Shown here: piece by piece, positions 17,071-28,115 of the stretch
How positions within the stretch are numbered: position 1 is the stretch's first letter
How the letters are laid out: each line of letters opens with the position of its first letter
DNA from: Mycobacterium sp. DL
GTDB lineage: Bacteria; Actinomycetota; Actinomycetes; Mycobacteriales; Mycobacteriaceae
Assembly (NCBI RefSeq): GCF_039729195.1
Contig: NZ_CP155796.1
Location: 2,976,001 to 3,040,000 of the forward strand
Length of the DNA stretch: 64,000 nt
Direction of reading: 5' to 3'
Position numbers and translations under genes: made by a program
The notes under the pieces: model-generated
Database searches by the model: none
What the model was told of the DNA's origin: nothing
The model's input: only the letters and a program-made list of their open reading frames with translations

Positions 17071-17775
17071 CTAGGGCTGCATCGACCCGATGTAGTACTT
17101 TTCGCTGCCGGTCGGGTATCCGCCGCCGTTGGTGGCGATGTGCACGTGGTCGAAGTGGTTGAGGGTCTCCGAGCCGTAGTCGGCCGTCCAACTCGGCGCG
17201 CCGATACCGGGGTAGTAGCCCTGGCGCCAGATCACGTGGAGTACACCCCAGCGCCGCGCATTGGCCAGCGCCAAACCGGCGATCTGGTTGCCCAGCTCGA
17301 TTCCTTCTTCGGTGCCGTAGTTCGGGATCATCACGTCGATCGCCAAACCGTTGGGGTGCCATCGCAAGGCGTCTTGCCGGTAGCCACCGATAGTGGTGAT
17401 CTCGGGAAACATCATGCTGATCGCCCGCGCCGCCCAGATTGTCCTGACCTGCAGACCCGACTCCGGCGCGACGCCTTCGGGCAGCGCCAGGTCGAACACC
17501 CGGGCATCCACGGGCGCACTCGCCGCCAGCAGTTCGGCCTGCGAGGGCGTGGCCGCATTCGGCGTCCCGGCAGGCACCGGATCCTGACTCACGGGCGCCT
17601 CTGCGGGCGTGTCGGCGACGCGTGCCGGCTCGGCACCCTGGGCGTGCAGCATCGCGCCTGAGACAACGAGCGAAACCACGACCGCCAGCCAGCGGCCACG
17701 GCCGTTGGCTAACACGTTTCTGCCCACGGACTGCACCTTAGTGGCGCGTGCGACGCATGGGGCAATCTTCGCCAT
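17071..17775 (-). CDS. Secreted LAS/M15-like peptidase-fold protein
   Basis: 234 residues. An N-terminal hydrophobic segment (WLAVVVSLVVSGAML) is followed by an Ala/Pro-rich linker to about residue 90. The C-terminal domain contains GYRQDALRWHPNGLAIDVMI and later TLNHFDHVHIA. The H-x6-D and D-H-x-H pattern is that of LAS-type zinc peptidases (M15/VanX fold), which cut peptidoglycan stem peptides. The same domain is seen at the end of several mycobacterial proteins of unknown function. Zinc binding and activity are inferred. It ends six bases from the convergent phosphodiesterase; the start is the ATG at 17775. Confidence 0.6.
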   Translation of the reverse strand: MAKIAPCVARATKVQSVGRNVLANGRGRWLAVVVSLVVSGAMLHAQGAEPARVADTPAEAPVSQDPVPAGTPNAATPSQAELLAASAPVDARVFDLALPEGVAPESGLQVRTIWAARAISMMFPEITTIGGYRQDALRWHPNGLAIDVMIPNYGTEEGIELGNQIAGLALANARRWGVLHVIWRQGYYPGIGAPSWTADYGSETLNHFDHVHIATNGGGYPTGSEKYYIGSMQP

Positions 17776-17809
17776 GTCGATGTCACGGGATCGACATAGC
17801 CGCCGCGAC

Positions 17810-18595
17810 CTAGGCGGTGACCGCGTACTCCGGTTCGCTGGCATGGCTGCGCAGCGTTTCGAGTGCCTTGGCCAGCAGGCGCGACACGTGCATCTGCGAG
17901 CAACCGACGTTCTGGGCGATCTGCGTCTGCGTCATGTTCTCGAAGAACCGCAGGGTCAGCACCGTTCGCTGACGCTCCGGAAGCGCGGCGATCAGCGGGC
18001 GCACCGTTTCGACGTCGAGCACTTTGTCGAGGTTGCGATCGATATCGCCGTGGGTGTCGCCGAACGGCCTGTCGTCGTCGCCGGTGCCGACGAATCGGTC
18101 GGTGGAGACAGTCGAATAGTTGCCGCCGCCGATGGTGGCCTCGACGACGAGTTGCCGGTCGACGCCGAGGTGTTCGGCGATCTCCGTCGCGTTCGGCGCT
18201 CGGCTGAGCGTCTGCGACAACTCCGCGCGGGCCCTGATCAGTTGCGGTTGAAGCTCTTTGACGCGGCGCGGCACCTTGACGGCCCAGCCGTGGTCGCGGA
18301 AGTGGCGGCGCACCTCGCCCATCATGGTGGGCACTGCGAAGGACAGGAAGTCGGCGCCGTTGTCGGTGTCGAAGCGGTTGACGGCGTTGACCAGTCCCAC
18401 CCGCGCAGCCTGGACGAGGTCGTCAAACGGCTCACCCCGGCCGCCGTACCGTCGCGCGATGTGGTCGGCAAGTGGCAGGCAACGCTCGATGACGGCGTCG
18501 CGCTGACGCCGGTATGCTGCGGATTCTTCGTTCAGGGATCGGAGATGACGGATCATTTCCGTCACATCCGAGTAATCTGATGCTGGTTTGGACAT
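17810..18595 (-). CDS. SigF/SigB-type (group 3) RNA polymerase sigma factor
   Basis: 261 residues with regions 2, 3 and 4 of a stress/sporulation-type sigma factor. Region 2 has LPLADHIARRYGGRGEPFDDLVQAARVGLVNAV and FLSFAVPTMMGEVRRHFRD; the WAVKVPRRVKELQ linker follows; region 4 has LPERQRTVLTLRFFENMTQTQIAQNVGCSQMHVSRLL. These are typical of the SigF family that mycobacteria keep in several copies. The ATG at 18595 has GAGGTGG upstream. No anti-sigma (RsbW-like) or anti-anti-sigma (STAS) gene is adjacent, so control must come from elsewhere. Confidence 0.92.
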   Translation of the reverse strand: MSKPASDYSDVTEMIRHLRSLNEESAAYRRQRDAVIERCLPLADHIARRYGGRGEPFDDLVQAARVGLVNAVNRFDTDNGADFLSFAVPTMMGEVRRHFRDHGWAVKVPRRVKELQPQLIRARAELSQTLSRAPNATEIAEHLGVDRQLVVEATIGGGNYSTVSTDRFVGTGDDDRPFGDTHGDIDRNLDKVLDVETVRPLIAALPERQRTVLTLRFFENMTQTQIAQNVGCSQMHVSRLLAKALETLRSHASEPEYAVTA

Positions 18596-18737
18596 AGGTC
18601 CACCTCTTTTATCCGTAGTCCGCTGTGCTGATGACCTCGGCTCGGAACTGAACCAACACGGCTGTTTACCCCGCTCGACTCGATCCGAAACGTCGGTGGC
18701 GAACACCCGCACCCGAAGTGGTTGCAATCCAAAGATT

Positions 18738-20915
18738 TCAGCTGATGCGGGAGCGCACGCCCGAAGGGGTCGCGGGCGAAGACCCAGGTGAGTCGAGTAC
18801 CGATGCGAGGTCGGTCAATCGGGCGTGCAGGTTCTCCACCCGACGAACCGAGTCAGACAAACCCAGGCTTTCCGCCGCCCTCGCGGCCGGACCGTTTCGC
18901 TCGGGTGACTCCGGGGTGCCCACCGCTTCCCCGCGGGCGGTCGACTGCGTGCGCTCGATGGCTGCGCGGAGTCGCCGAAGGCCCCTGAGAACCTGTTCGT
19001 CCGACCAGCCGTGCAGCAACCGCGACGGGGCGGACAGCAGCGGTGACAGTCGCAGGTAGGCGTCGTGCACGGCACTCACGCGGTCGGCCACGTCGTTGGC
19101 GACATTCTCGGGCTGAGAGAAGACGTTGATCTCGCTCGCAGCAGCGGCGGCCTCCGCGGTCAGAGCGGTATGGGTGGAATCAAGTCGCGCTTCGGCCGGG
19201 GCTGTGCCGTGGTCGTCACCGGGAAGGTGTGAGGCGAGCGCGGCATCGAGTGCGCTGAGGTACTCGACGACGGCGGGGCGAACTTCGTGAGACGCGCGTA
19301 TCGGCGCGACAGTGAGCGCCACGACCGCGGCCACGCACCCGCCGATGAGCGCCGCTACCCCTTTGTCGATGACAAGGTCGAGGTAGCGGCCTTCGGTCGC
19401 GAACAGTGGAACGAACGCGATGCCCATCCAGAACACCATTGCCGGGTATGAGACGGGCGCGGTGACGATCGTGAAGAAGACACCCACAGCGACAACGGCG
19501 ACGGTCCAGCCAACCGTTTCCGGGACGGTCGCAGCGATCAGCACACCGCTGACCGCCCCCAGGACGGTCGCCGGTATCCGCACCATCGCCCGCCGTGTCG
19601 ACATCCCTGCGGAACCGGCGATGATGACGAAGGCCGTCCACGCCACCACCAGGCGCTGATCGTTGCCTACCAGGGCAGCAACCCCGCCGGCGGCCACCGC
19701 TGCCACGACTCCTTGGATCGCAAGCGCCATGGTGGGGGACAGGTGGCGTCGGACGGCGTGGGCATCTGGTGCTGCCGGTGTCGCATCGGCCGATTTCGCC
19801 TGCGGACGACCACCGTTCTTGGCTAGGCTAGACGCCAATGCCATTGTCCGCGTGATCGATTCGGCGACCGTTTCCCCGTCGCCGAGGAGTGTCGCCGCCG
19901 CCAGGAGCGTGGTGGGTTCGAAGGGGGCGGCGCCGGTTTCCTCGGTCTGCGCCAATGCGTCATGGATATGACCGCGCAGTGTCTGCGCCTCCTGGGCGGC
20001 GATGTCTCTGGACTCGTCGTCGAGGTCGCCGCGCAGCGCAACCACCAGCGCCTCCAGGCTGGTGATGATCGATCCGGCAAACGCCTCGGGTAGAGATCGC
20101 ATCCAATCTGGTTGGTCGACAAGGGTGATCATGTCTTCGAGCGCCTTGTGTGCCGAGTGCACCGCCACCTTCAACTGCTGCGCGTCGACTTCGCTGAGGC
20201 CGTGGACGACCGCGCCGGGTATCTGCCGCTCGATGGCGCTGCGGCAGTTCCGCACCTGTTCGAGGCGGGCGCGTAACATCTTTCCAGGTGACGGTGTGCC
20301 GTCCCGGGCAGCGTCGGTCAGATCGACGACACCGGCGACCGTGTCCGCGCTGCGTCGCGCGAACGCCTGAATCGAAAGTTGTAGCGAGCCAATCGGATCG
20401 TCGGGCAGGATCAGGTGTTCCCAGAGAGCGAGCCACCCGAAGCCGACGGCGGCGGAGACGGCGAACCACCCGAGCCGATCCGTCGTGATGTGCCCGCCGC
20501 CGGTGATGTACACCGTGATCGCACCGATCAGGGCCAGACTCGCCACCCGCAGATTCCAGGATCGAAGTGCGAACGACAAAAACATCAGCAGCACAAGCAG
20601 TCCCGCGGCGAGCAAGGGTGCCAGCAGGGTCAGGTGCACTGTGGCGACAACCGCGACGGCACAGACGATCGCCGCCCAGCCGATGGTGCGCAGTCGATCC
20701 CTGGGTTGCGGGTCGGGCGCCAGCAGGGCTCCTTCGAACGCGGCACCGGCGGCGAACAGCGTGATTCGCAGCCGCTCGTCGACATCGAACGCCGCCATGA
20801 CCGTGACCATCGTGGCCCACGCGAAGACGGTGGCGAACACCGCTCGTACACCGCGCCGGGTCCGGACGAAGCCGGGGTCCGCCTTTTCGAGACGCGCTGC
20901 TATCACGCCGGTCAC
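18738..20915 (-). CDS. FUSC-family (aromatic acid efflux) inner-membrane protein
   Basis: 725 residues. Two blocks of about six membrane helices (residues 20-170 and 385-540) are separated by a long soluble helical region, with a cytosolic C-terminal domain. This is the FUSC/aromatic acid exporter architecture. The second block has the TAFVIIAGSAGMSTRRAMVRIPATVLGA motif of the FUSC_2 domain. Family members export aromatic acids or fusaric acid with a membrane-fusion partner in Gram-negatives; no such partner is near. GTG start. The substrate is unknown. Confidence 0.8.
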   Translation of the reverse strand: MTGVIAARLEKADPGFVRTRRGVRAVFATVFAWATMVTVMAAFDVDERLRITLFAAGAAFEGALLAPDPQPRDRLRTIGWAAIVCAVAVVATVHLTLLAPLLAAGLLVLLMFLSFALRSWNLRVASLALIGAITVYITGGGHITTDRLGWFAVSAAVGFGWLALWEHLILPDDPIGSLQLSIQAFARRSADTVAGVVDLTDAARDGTPSPGKMLRARLEQVRNCRSAIERQIPGAVVHGLSEVDAQQLKVAVHSAHKALEDMITLVDQPDWMRSLPEAFAGSIITSLEALVVALRGDLDDESRDIAAQEAQTLRGHIHDALAQTEETGAAPFEPTTLLAAATLLGDGETVAESITRTMALASSLAKNGGRPQAKSADATPAAPDAHAVRRHLSPTMALAIQGVVAAVAAGGVAALVGNDQRLVVAWTAFVIIAGSAGMSTRRAMVRIPATVLGAVSGVLIAATVPETVGWTVAVVAVGVFFTIVTAPVSYPAMVFWMGIAFVPLFATEGRYLDLVIDKGVAALIGGCVAAVVALTVAPIRASHEVRPAVVEYLSALDAALASHLPGDDHGTAPAEARLDSTHTALTAEAAAAASEINVFSQPENVANDVADRVSAVHDAYLRLSPLLSAPSRLLHGWSDEQVLRGLRRLRAAIERTQSTARGEAVGTPESPERNGPAARAAESLGLSDSVRRVENLHARLTDLASVLDSPGSSPATPSGVRSRIS

Positions 20916-21176
20916 CGGGATCGTGGTCCCCTCTCGAGTCGATCGCGGCGCGGGGCGGCGGGCAGAATCCGAAGCCGATCGACCATGCTGGACTTTTCCC
21001 CCGATTCAGTGACCGATCAGCCGATTTCGCACCGGGTTCACCCGGAATTCAGAAGCCTGCGAAGGTCCGTCGATAGTCGGGCCAACGGGCCGCATTTACC
21101 GTAGCGTAAGGCTCCTCCCGAATCGGGTTTCGCGCTGACCAGCCCTCAGCGTCGGTTGACAAGGAGCCGGATCAGC

Positions 21177-21392
21177 ATGCGTATCGTCGTCGATCTCAAC
21201 CGCTGTCTGGGTTACGCCCAGTGCGTGCCGCTCGCGCCGGAGGTGCTCCAGCTCAACGGCGAGGAGGCCCTCGCCTACGACCCCAACCCCGACGACTCGC
21301 AGCGGCAACAGGTGGCGCGTGCCGTCGCGTCCTGCCCGGTGCAGGCCATCATCGCCGAGATGGACCCGCCGTCGGACAGGACGACGAAGTGA
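21177..21392 (+). CDS. 3Fe-4S ferredoxin, P450 partner
   Basis: 71 residues. Three cluster Cys in the pattern C-x5-C ... CP (NRCLGYAQCVPLAPEVL; ASCPVQAI) identify the small 3Fe-4S ferredoxins that serve actinobacterial P450s. The residue where a fourth Cys would sit in 4Fe-4S forms is Tyr. Start at the ATG at 21177 with AAGGAG ten bases upstream; the longer frame from 21156 lacks support. It overlaps the reductase by GTGA, so electrons probably flow reductase to this protein to the P450 two genes downstream. Confidence 0.93.
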   Translation: MRIVVDLNRCLGYAQCVPLAPEVLQLNGEEALAYDPNPDDSQRQQVARAVASCPVQAIIAEMDPPSDRTTK

Positions 21393-22792
21393 CGACCTAC
21401 CCGATGATCGACGAGATCGTCCGCGCGTTCAAGGCCGAAGGTCGGATCGTGATCGTCGGCGCTTCGCTGGCCGGTCTGCGTGCCGCAGAGGCGTTGCGGG
21501 ATGAGGGTTTCGCCGGTTCGCTGACCATCATCGGCGACGAGGTCCACGAGCCGTACGACCGTCCGCCGCTGTCCAAGCAGGTGCTCAAAGGGTGGGTGCC
21601 CGCCGGTAACACCAAGTTGCCTCGGCTGCGGGCGGTCGACGCCGACTGGCGACTGGGAGTGGCAGCCACCGGACTCGATCGTGACAACCGGGAAGTGTTG
21701 CTGGCCAACGGCGACAAGGTGCCCTACGACCGGCTGCTGATCGCGACCGGTGTCCGGTCCCGCGCGTGGTTCAACCCCGAAGAGGCCAAGCTGAAGGGCC
21801 TTTTCACGCTGCGCACCAGTGATGACGCCGCGAAGATCCAGGAAGCGTTCAGGGCCCGCCCGAAACGGGTGCTGATCGTCGGCGCGGGTTTCATCGGCTC
21901 TGAAATGGCCTCGGTCTGCCGCGATCTCGGACTCGACGTCACCGTCGCCGAGCGCTCCAGTGCGCCCCTCGTCGGTCCGCTCGGCGGGGTCATCGGCGAC
22001 ATCGCGGCCAAGATGCAGCGCGACGCCGGGGTCGACCTGCGCACCGGTGTCGCCGTCGAAGCTCTCGAGGGCGACGCCGACGGACATGTCCGGCGCGCCA
22101 AGCTCTCCGACGGCACCACCCTCGATGTCGATGTGGTGGTGGCATCGCTGGGGTCGGTCCGCAACATCGAATGGCTCGAAGGCGCTGAACTGGCCTCGGG
22201 TTTCTGGGGAGTGGCCTGTGATGCCGGGTGCCGGGCCTTCGACATCAACGGCGTGGTCACCGACAACATCTTCGTCGCCGGCGACATCGCCCGCGCGCCG
22301 CATGTGCTCTACGAGTACCAGTTCATGGCGATCGAGCACGTCGACGCCGCGGTGTTGGGCGCCCAGACCGCGGCGCACAACATGGTCCACCTCGAGAAAG
22401 GCCGGCGTCCGCACCTGCCGTTGCCGCAGTTCTGGTCCGGTCAGTTCGGCGTCAACATCAAAGGCGTCGGCGTCTGCTCCTTCGGCGACGAGATCGTCTT
22501 CACCCAGGGCTCGGTCGAGGACCTGCGCTTCGCCGCGGCCTTCGGCAAGAACGGCCGCATCGTCGGCGCGATCACCTTCAACCACGGCAAGTGGCTGGAG
22601 TACTACGCCAGGCTCATCGAAAAGTCGGCGCCGTTCCCGCCCCCGCCGCCCGGCTACGACGTACCCGCGAACTCGGAAGTGATGTCCGCACGTTTCGGCG
22701 ATCCGCGTGCCCCCACCGGAATCCCCGACGTGGTACTCACCGGCCACGACCCGACATCCCGAGGCGCCGAGTTCCGCGCCAAGAGCCGCTAG
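21389..22792 (+). CDS. NAD(P)H-dependent ferredoxin reductase (FAD)
   Basis: 467 residues. The FAD Rossmann motif (IVIVGASLAGLRAAEALR), YDRPPLSK, the NAD(P)H Rossmann motif (RVLIVGAGFIGSEMASV) and the C-terminal TDNIFVAGDIA FAD segment define a class of putidaredoxin-reductase-like enzymes. It is about 50 residues longer than typical at the C-terminus. The start is GTG overlapping the ferredoxin stop (GTGA), giving VTTYPMIDEIVRAFK. It reduces the adjacent 3Fe-4S ferredoxin for P450 turnover. Confidence 0.92.
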   Translation: MTTYPMIDEIVRAFKAEGRIVIVGASLAGLRAAEALRDEGFAGSLTIIGDEVHEPYDRPPLSKQVLKGWVPAGNTKLPRLRAVDADWRLGVAATGLDRDNREVLLANGDKVPYDRLLIATGVRSRAWFNPEEAKLKGLFTLRTSDDAAKIQEAFRARPKRVLIVGAGFIGSEMASVCRDLGLDVTVAERSSAPLVGPLGGVIGDIAAKMQRDAGVDLRTGVAVEALEGDADGHVRRAKLSDGTTLDVDVVVASLGSVRNIEWLEGAELASGFWGVACDAGCRAFDINGVVTDNIFVAGDIARAPHVLYEYQFMAIEHVDAAVLGAQTAAHNMVHLEKGRRPHLPLPQFWSGQFGVNIKGVGVCSFGDEIVFTQGSVEDLRFAAAFGKNGRIVGAITFNHGKWLEYYARLIEKSAPFPPPPPGYDVPANSEVMSARFGDPRAPTGIPDVVLTGHDPTSRGAEFRAKSR

Positions 22793-22819
22793 CCAGCCGC
22801 ACCCGAGGAAAGAGCGCCG

Positions 22820-24097
22820 ATGACCACCGCAGAAACCGCCTGGACCGAGGCGATGCGCTACGAGAACCGCCACGATCCCTACCGCTTCTTCGACGAACTC
22901 CGCAAGACCCCGGTCGTCCAGGTGTCCGACAGGGTCTACGTCGTCAGCGGCTACCGCGAGCTGCTGCAACTCGCGCACGACCCACACGTCAGCTCCGACA
23001 TCTCGCCAAGTCCCATCTCGGCCCAGCCCGCCGGCGACACCGCACCCGATGTCGGGGCCGAACACATGCAGGCCTACGGCCGCGAAGCGAGTCTGATCGT
23101 GTCCGACCCCGCCAAGCACGACAGGCAACGCCGCCAGGTGATGCGGCACTTCGCACCACCACATTCGCCTGACGTCATCCCCAACATGGCGGCAGGCATC
23201 CAGACGCTCTGCGACGACTCGCTGAGCAGGATAAAAGCCCAGGGCGGCACCACGTTTGACGTCGTCGACGACTATGCCTATCCAGTTCCCGTCGCCGTGA
23301 TCTGTCAGATTCTGGGGGTACCACTCAAAGACGAACCCACTTTCCACGGCTGGATCTTCGACTTCATGGCCGGTGCCGACATGGGCCCGGACGCCGCCAC
23401 CGAGGAAGGGCAGGCCCGCAAGCAGAAGGGGCAGCAGAGCACCGCCGCGCTGACCGCGTACATGGCCGACCTGATCCAGGGATTCCTCACCGAACCGCAG
23501 GACAACGTGCTGTCCAAGTTGGTCAACGACAAGGACGGCCCGGACGGGCCGATGACACCGCAGGAGGCTGCGGCCAACGCGATGCTGCTGCTGATCGCAG
23601 GCCACGACTCCACGGTCAACACCATCGCGCACTGCGTGCTGACGCTGCTCCGCCATCCCGAATCGATCGACCTGCTCCATGACAAACCGGAACTGATCCC
23701 CAAGGCGATCGAAGAAGTGCTGCGGTTGCAGTCGGCCGTGCAGTTCTTCCCCAGCCGCAGCGTGACCGCCGACATCGAGGTCGGAGGAACCGTCATCCCG
23801 GCCGGGTCGGCGGTGCACCTGCTCTACGGCGCGGCCAACCGCGACCCGAAGCGGTTCCCCGAACCCGACAAGTTCGACATCCGGCGACCGGACAACCAGC
23901 ACGTGGGCTGGGGGCGGGGAGTTCACAGTTGTGTGGGCGGTCCCCTGGCTCGTTTGGAGGTCAACATCGCGTTGGAGACCTTCCTGCGGCGGGTCGAGAA
24001 CCCGCGCCTGGTCGTCGACCCGCCGCCGTACCGGGTGAACCAGGTGTTCCGCGGTCCGCTGCACCTCGAGATCGAGTTCGACCAGATCACGGATTGA
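22820..24097 (+). CDS. Cytochrome P450 (CYP) of the ferredoxin operon
   Basis: 425 residues, soluble bacterial type. The I-helix oxygen-activation motif AGHDST is at 260-265, the ExxR pair is Glu299-Arg302, and the heme loop WGRGVHSCVGG has the Cys thiolate ligand at 371. It follows the reductase by 27 bases and overlaps the alcohol dehydrogenase by TTGA. Together the four genes would hydroxylate a substrate and oxidise the alcohol. The substrate is not predictable from sequence; terpenoid or steroid-like compounds are common for such operons. Confidence 0.95.
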   Translation: MTTAETAWTEAMRYENRHDPYRFFDELRKTPVVQVSDRVYVVSGYRELLQLAHDPHVSSDISPSPISAQPAGDTAPDVGAEHMQAYGREASLIVSDPAKHDRQRRQVMRHFAPPHSPDVIPNMAAGIQTLCDDSLSRIKAQGGTTFDVVDDYAYPVPVAVICQILGVPLKDEPTFHGWIFDFMAGADMGPDAATEEGQARKQKGQQSTAALTAYMADLIQGFLTEPQDNVLSKLVNDKDGPDGPMTPQEAAANAMLLLIAGHDSTVNTIAHCVLTLLRHPESIDLLHDKPELIPKAIEEVLRLQSAVQFFPSRSVTADIEVGGTVIPAGSAVHLLYGAANRDPKRFPEPDKFDIRRPDNQHVGWGRGVHSCVGGPLARLEVNIALETFLRRVENPRLVVDPPPYRVNQVFRGPLHLEIEFDQITD

Positions 24098-25146
24098 GGC
24101 GCGCCATCAAGGCATTTCAGTTCGTCGAATGGCAGCGGCCGGGGCAATTGCGCGACGTGCCGGTACCCGAACCGGGCCCCGGGGAGGTCCTGGTCAAGGT
24201 GGGCGGTGCCGGCGCCTGCCATTCGGATCTTCACCTGCTGGAGGCTCCGGCAGGCTCGACGTCGATGACGCTGCCGTTCACGCTCGGCCATGAGAACGCC
24301 GGCTGGGTGGAGACGCTGGGCCCTGGAGCGACGGGCTTCGCGCCCGGCGACCCGGTGGTCGTCTACGGCCCGTGGGGGTGCGGGCTGTGCATGAACTGCC
24401 GCCAGGGCATGGAGAACTATTGCCAGACGCCCGGGAAGCCCAGCCCGGGCGGACTCGGTGGCACCGATGGTGGAATGGCCGAATTTCTCCTCGTCCCGGC
24501 CACCCGCTACCTGATCCCGCTCGGTGACCTGGACCCACGTGAGGCGGCGCCGCTCACCGACGCCGGGCTCACCAGCTATCACGCGGTGAAGCGCTCAGCA
24601 CATCTACTGGGACCCGGCTCCACCGCGGTCGTCATCGGCGCAGGCGGTCTGGGGCAGATGGCAATTCAGATGCTCAAAGCGCTCAACTCGGCGACAACCG
24701 TTGTGGCGGTGGATGCGTCGCCTGACAAGCTGAAGATTGCCACGACGATGGGCGCCGACGAGGCACTGATCTCCGGCGACGACGCCGTGACGCGCATCAA
24801 GGACATCACCGCAGGGCAGGGCGCCGAGCTGGTCCTCGACCTGGTGGGTGTCCATCCGACACTCAGCATGGCGGCAGCGGTCTCACGGGTGCTCGGTCAC
24901 CTCACCATCGTCGGCCTCGGCGACGCCGCACTCCCGGTGAACTTCCACAACCCCGCCCAGGAGTGCTCCGTCGCAGCGCCCTTCTGGGGCACCATTCCCG
25001 AGCTGATCGAGGTGATCAGCCTCGCCCGAGCCGGAAAGATCAAGATGCTGGTCGAGCACTTCACCCTCGATGACGCGGCACACGCCTACGAGCTGCTGCA
25101 CGACGGCAGGATCCAGGGGCGGGCCGTCATCACACCGAACGACTGA
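24094..25146 (+). CDS. Zinc-dependent NAD(P) alcohol dehydrogenase
   Basis: 350 residues of the medium-chain dehydrogenase family. Catalytic zinc ligands are Cys42 (GACHSDLH) and His66-Glu67 (GHENAG). The structural zinc has four Cys at 96, 99, 102 and 110 (CGLCMNCRQGMENYC). The coenzyme fold has GAGGLGQMA. I chose a TTG start overlapping the P450 stop as TTGA, because homology (IKAFQFVEWQRPGQL) begins directly there. It probably oxidises the alcohol made by the P450, as judged from operon position. Confidence 0.9.
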   Translation: MRRAIKAFQFVEWQRPGQLRDVPVPEPGPGEVLVKVGGAGACHSDLHLLEAPAGSTSMTLPFTLGHENAGWVETLGPGATGFAPGDPVVVYGPWGCGLCMNCRQGMENYCQTPGKPSPGGLGGTDGGMAEFLLVPATRYLIPLGDLDPREAAPLTDAGLTSYHAVKRSAHLLGPGSTAVVIGAGGLGQMAIQMLKALNSATTVVAVDASPDKLKIATTMGADEALISGDDAVTRIKDITAGQGAELVLDLVGVHPTLSMAAAVSRVLGHLTIVGLGDAALPVNFHNPAQECSVAAPFWGTIPELIEVISLARAGKIKMLVEHFTLDDAAHAYELLHDGRIQGRAVITPND

Positions 25147-25217
25147 CGTCGTGTCGAGCAGGTGCACATCAACCGATTCCGACCCTCTGGAGCCCGCGGA
25201 AATCTAGGCTGGCATTC

Positions 25218-25610
25218 ATGCCGATCGACCGTGCCGCACTCGTTGCGGGCAGTATCCGTCTTGCCTCGGGCGTGTCGTTTCTCGTCGATCCGTTGCGCGC
25301 GAACAAACTCTGGGGCGATTCGCGGGAACCGTCACCGTCAGGCCATCTCCTGCTGCATTCGATGGGATACCGCGATGCTCTCATCGGTGGCTTGCTCACC
25401 GCGGCGGCCTTGCGCGGCAAGGACACCCGCGGCTGGTTCCTGGCCTCCGGTGGCGCCGACGCTGCAGACCTGCTCGGCGGATCGCGGGTCCACGACGGCT
25501 TGACCCGGCCTCAGCAGATCATCGGCCTCGGCGGCGCCGTGGTCGGGATCGGTGTCGGCCTGTGGGGCGCGACTCGGCGCCCGCCGGTCCGCAGGCCCGC
25601 CGACGGCTGA
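25218..25610 (+). CDS. Small membrane protein, DUF4267-like
   Basis: 130 residues with two to four hydrophobic helices (GSIRLASGVSFLVDPL, IGGLLTAAALRG, IGLGGAVVGIGVGLWGA). It resembles the DUF4267 family of small actinobacterial membrane proteins. Function unknown. ATG start; stands alone between the P450 operon and icd2. The 140 bases after it hold nothing I recognise. Confidence 0.6.
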   Translation: MPIDRAALVAGSIRLASGVSFLVDPLRANKLWGDSREPSPSGHLLLHSMGYRDALIGGLLTAAALRGKDTRGWFLASGGADAADLLGGSRVHDGLTRPQQIIGLGGAVVGIGVGLWGATRRPPVRRPADG

Positions 25611-25752
25611 GAGCATCGCCGCGACGAGCGTGACCCACTGACCCCTCGACGGCGTCAGGTAGTTGGGTAGGCTGCGCCTGAAGGTGCGGGGAGCGCGATA
25701 CTGACGCGACACGCCTTCGAACATGACCGAAACTGACGCGGGAGAACCAGAC

Positions 25753-27990
<2,238 letters not shown>

Positions 27991-28115
27991 GCCCCACTCG
28001 CCAGCTATTCCCATGTTTGGGACACAGGGCCGAAATCGCTCTGTGACGTGCGTAACATCTCACGGAGACCTGCCGATACAGAGCAAACACCGGCAGTCGT
28101 CGTCTGGGAGTAGCT

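Noticed and set aside
21275..24064. 929-residue frame opposite the reductase and P450
   Set aside because: Very long because of GC skew at third positions; composition is His/Asp/Val-rich shadow with no known domain.
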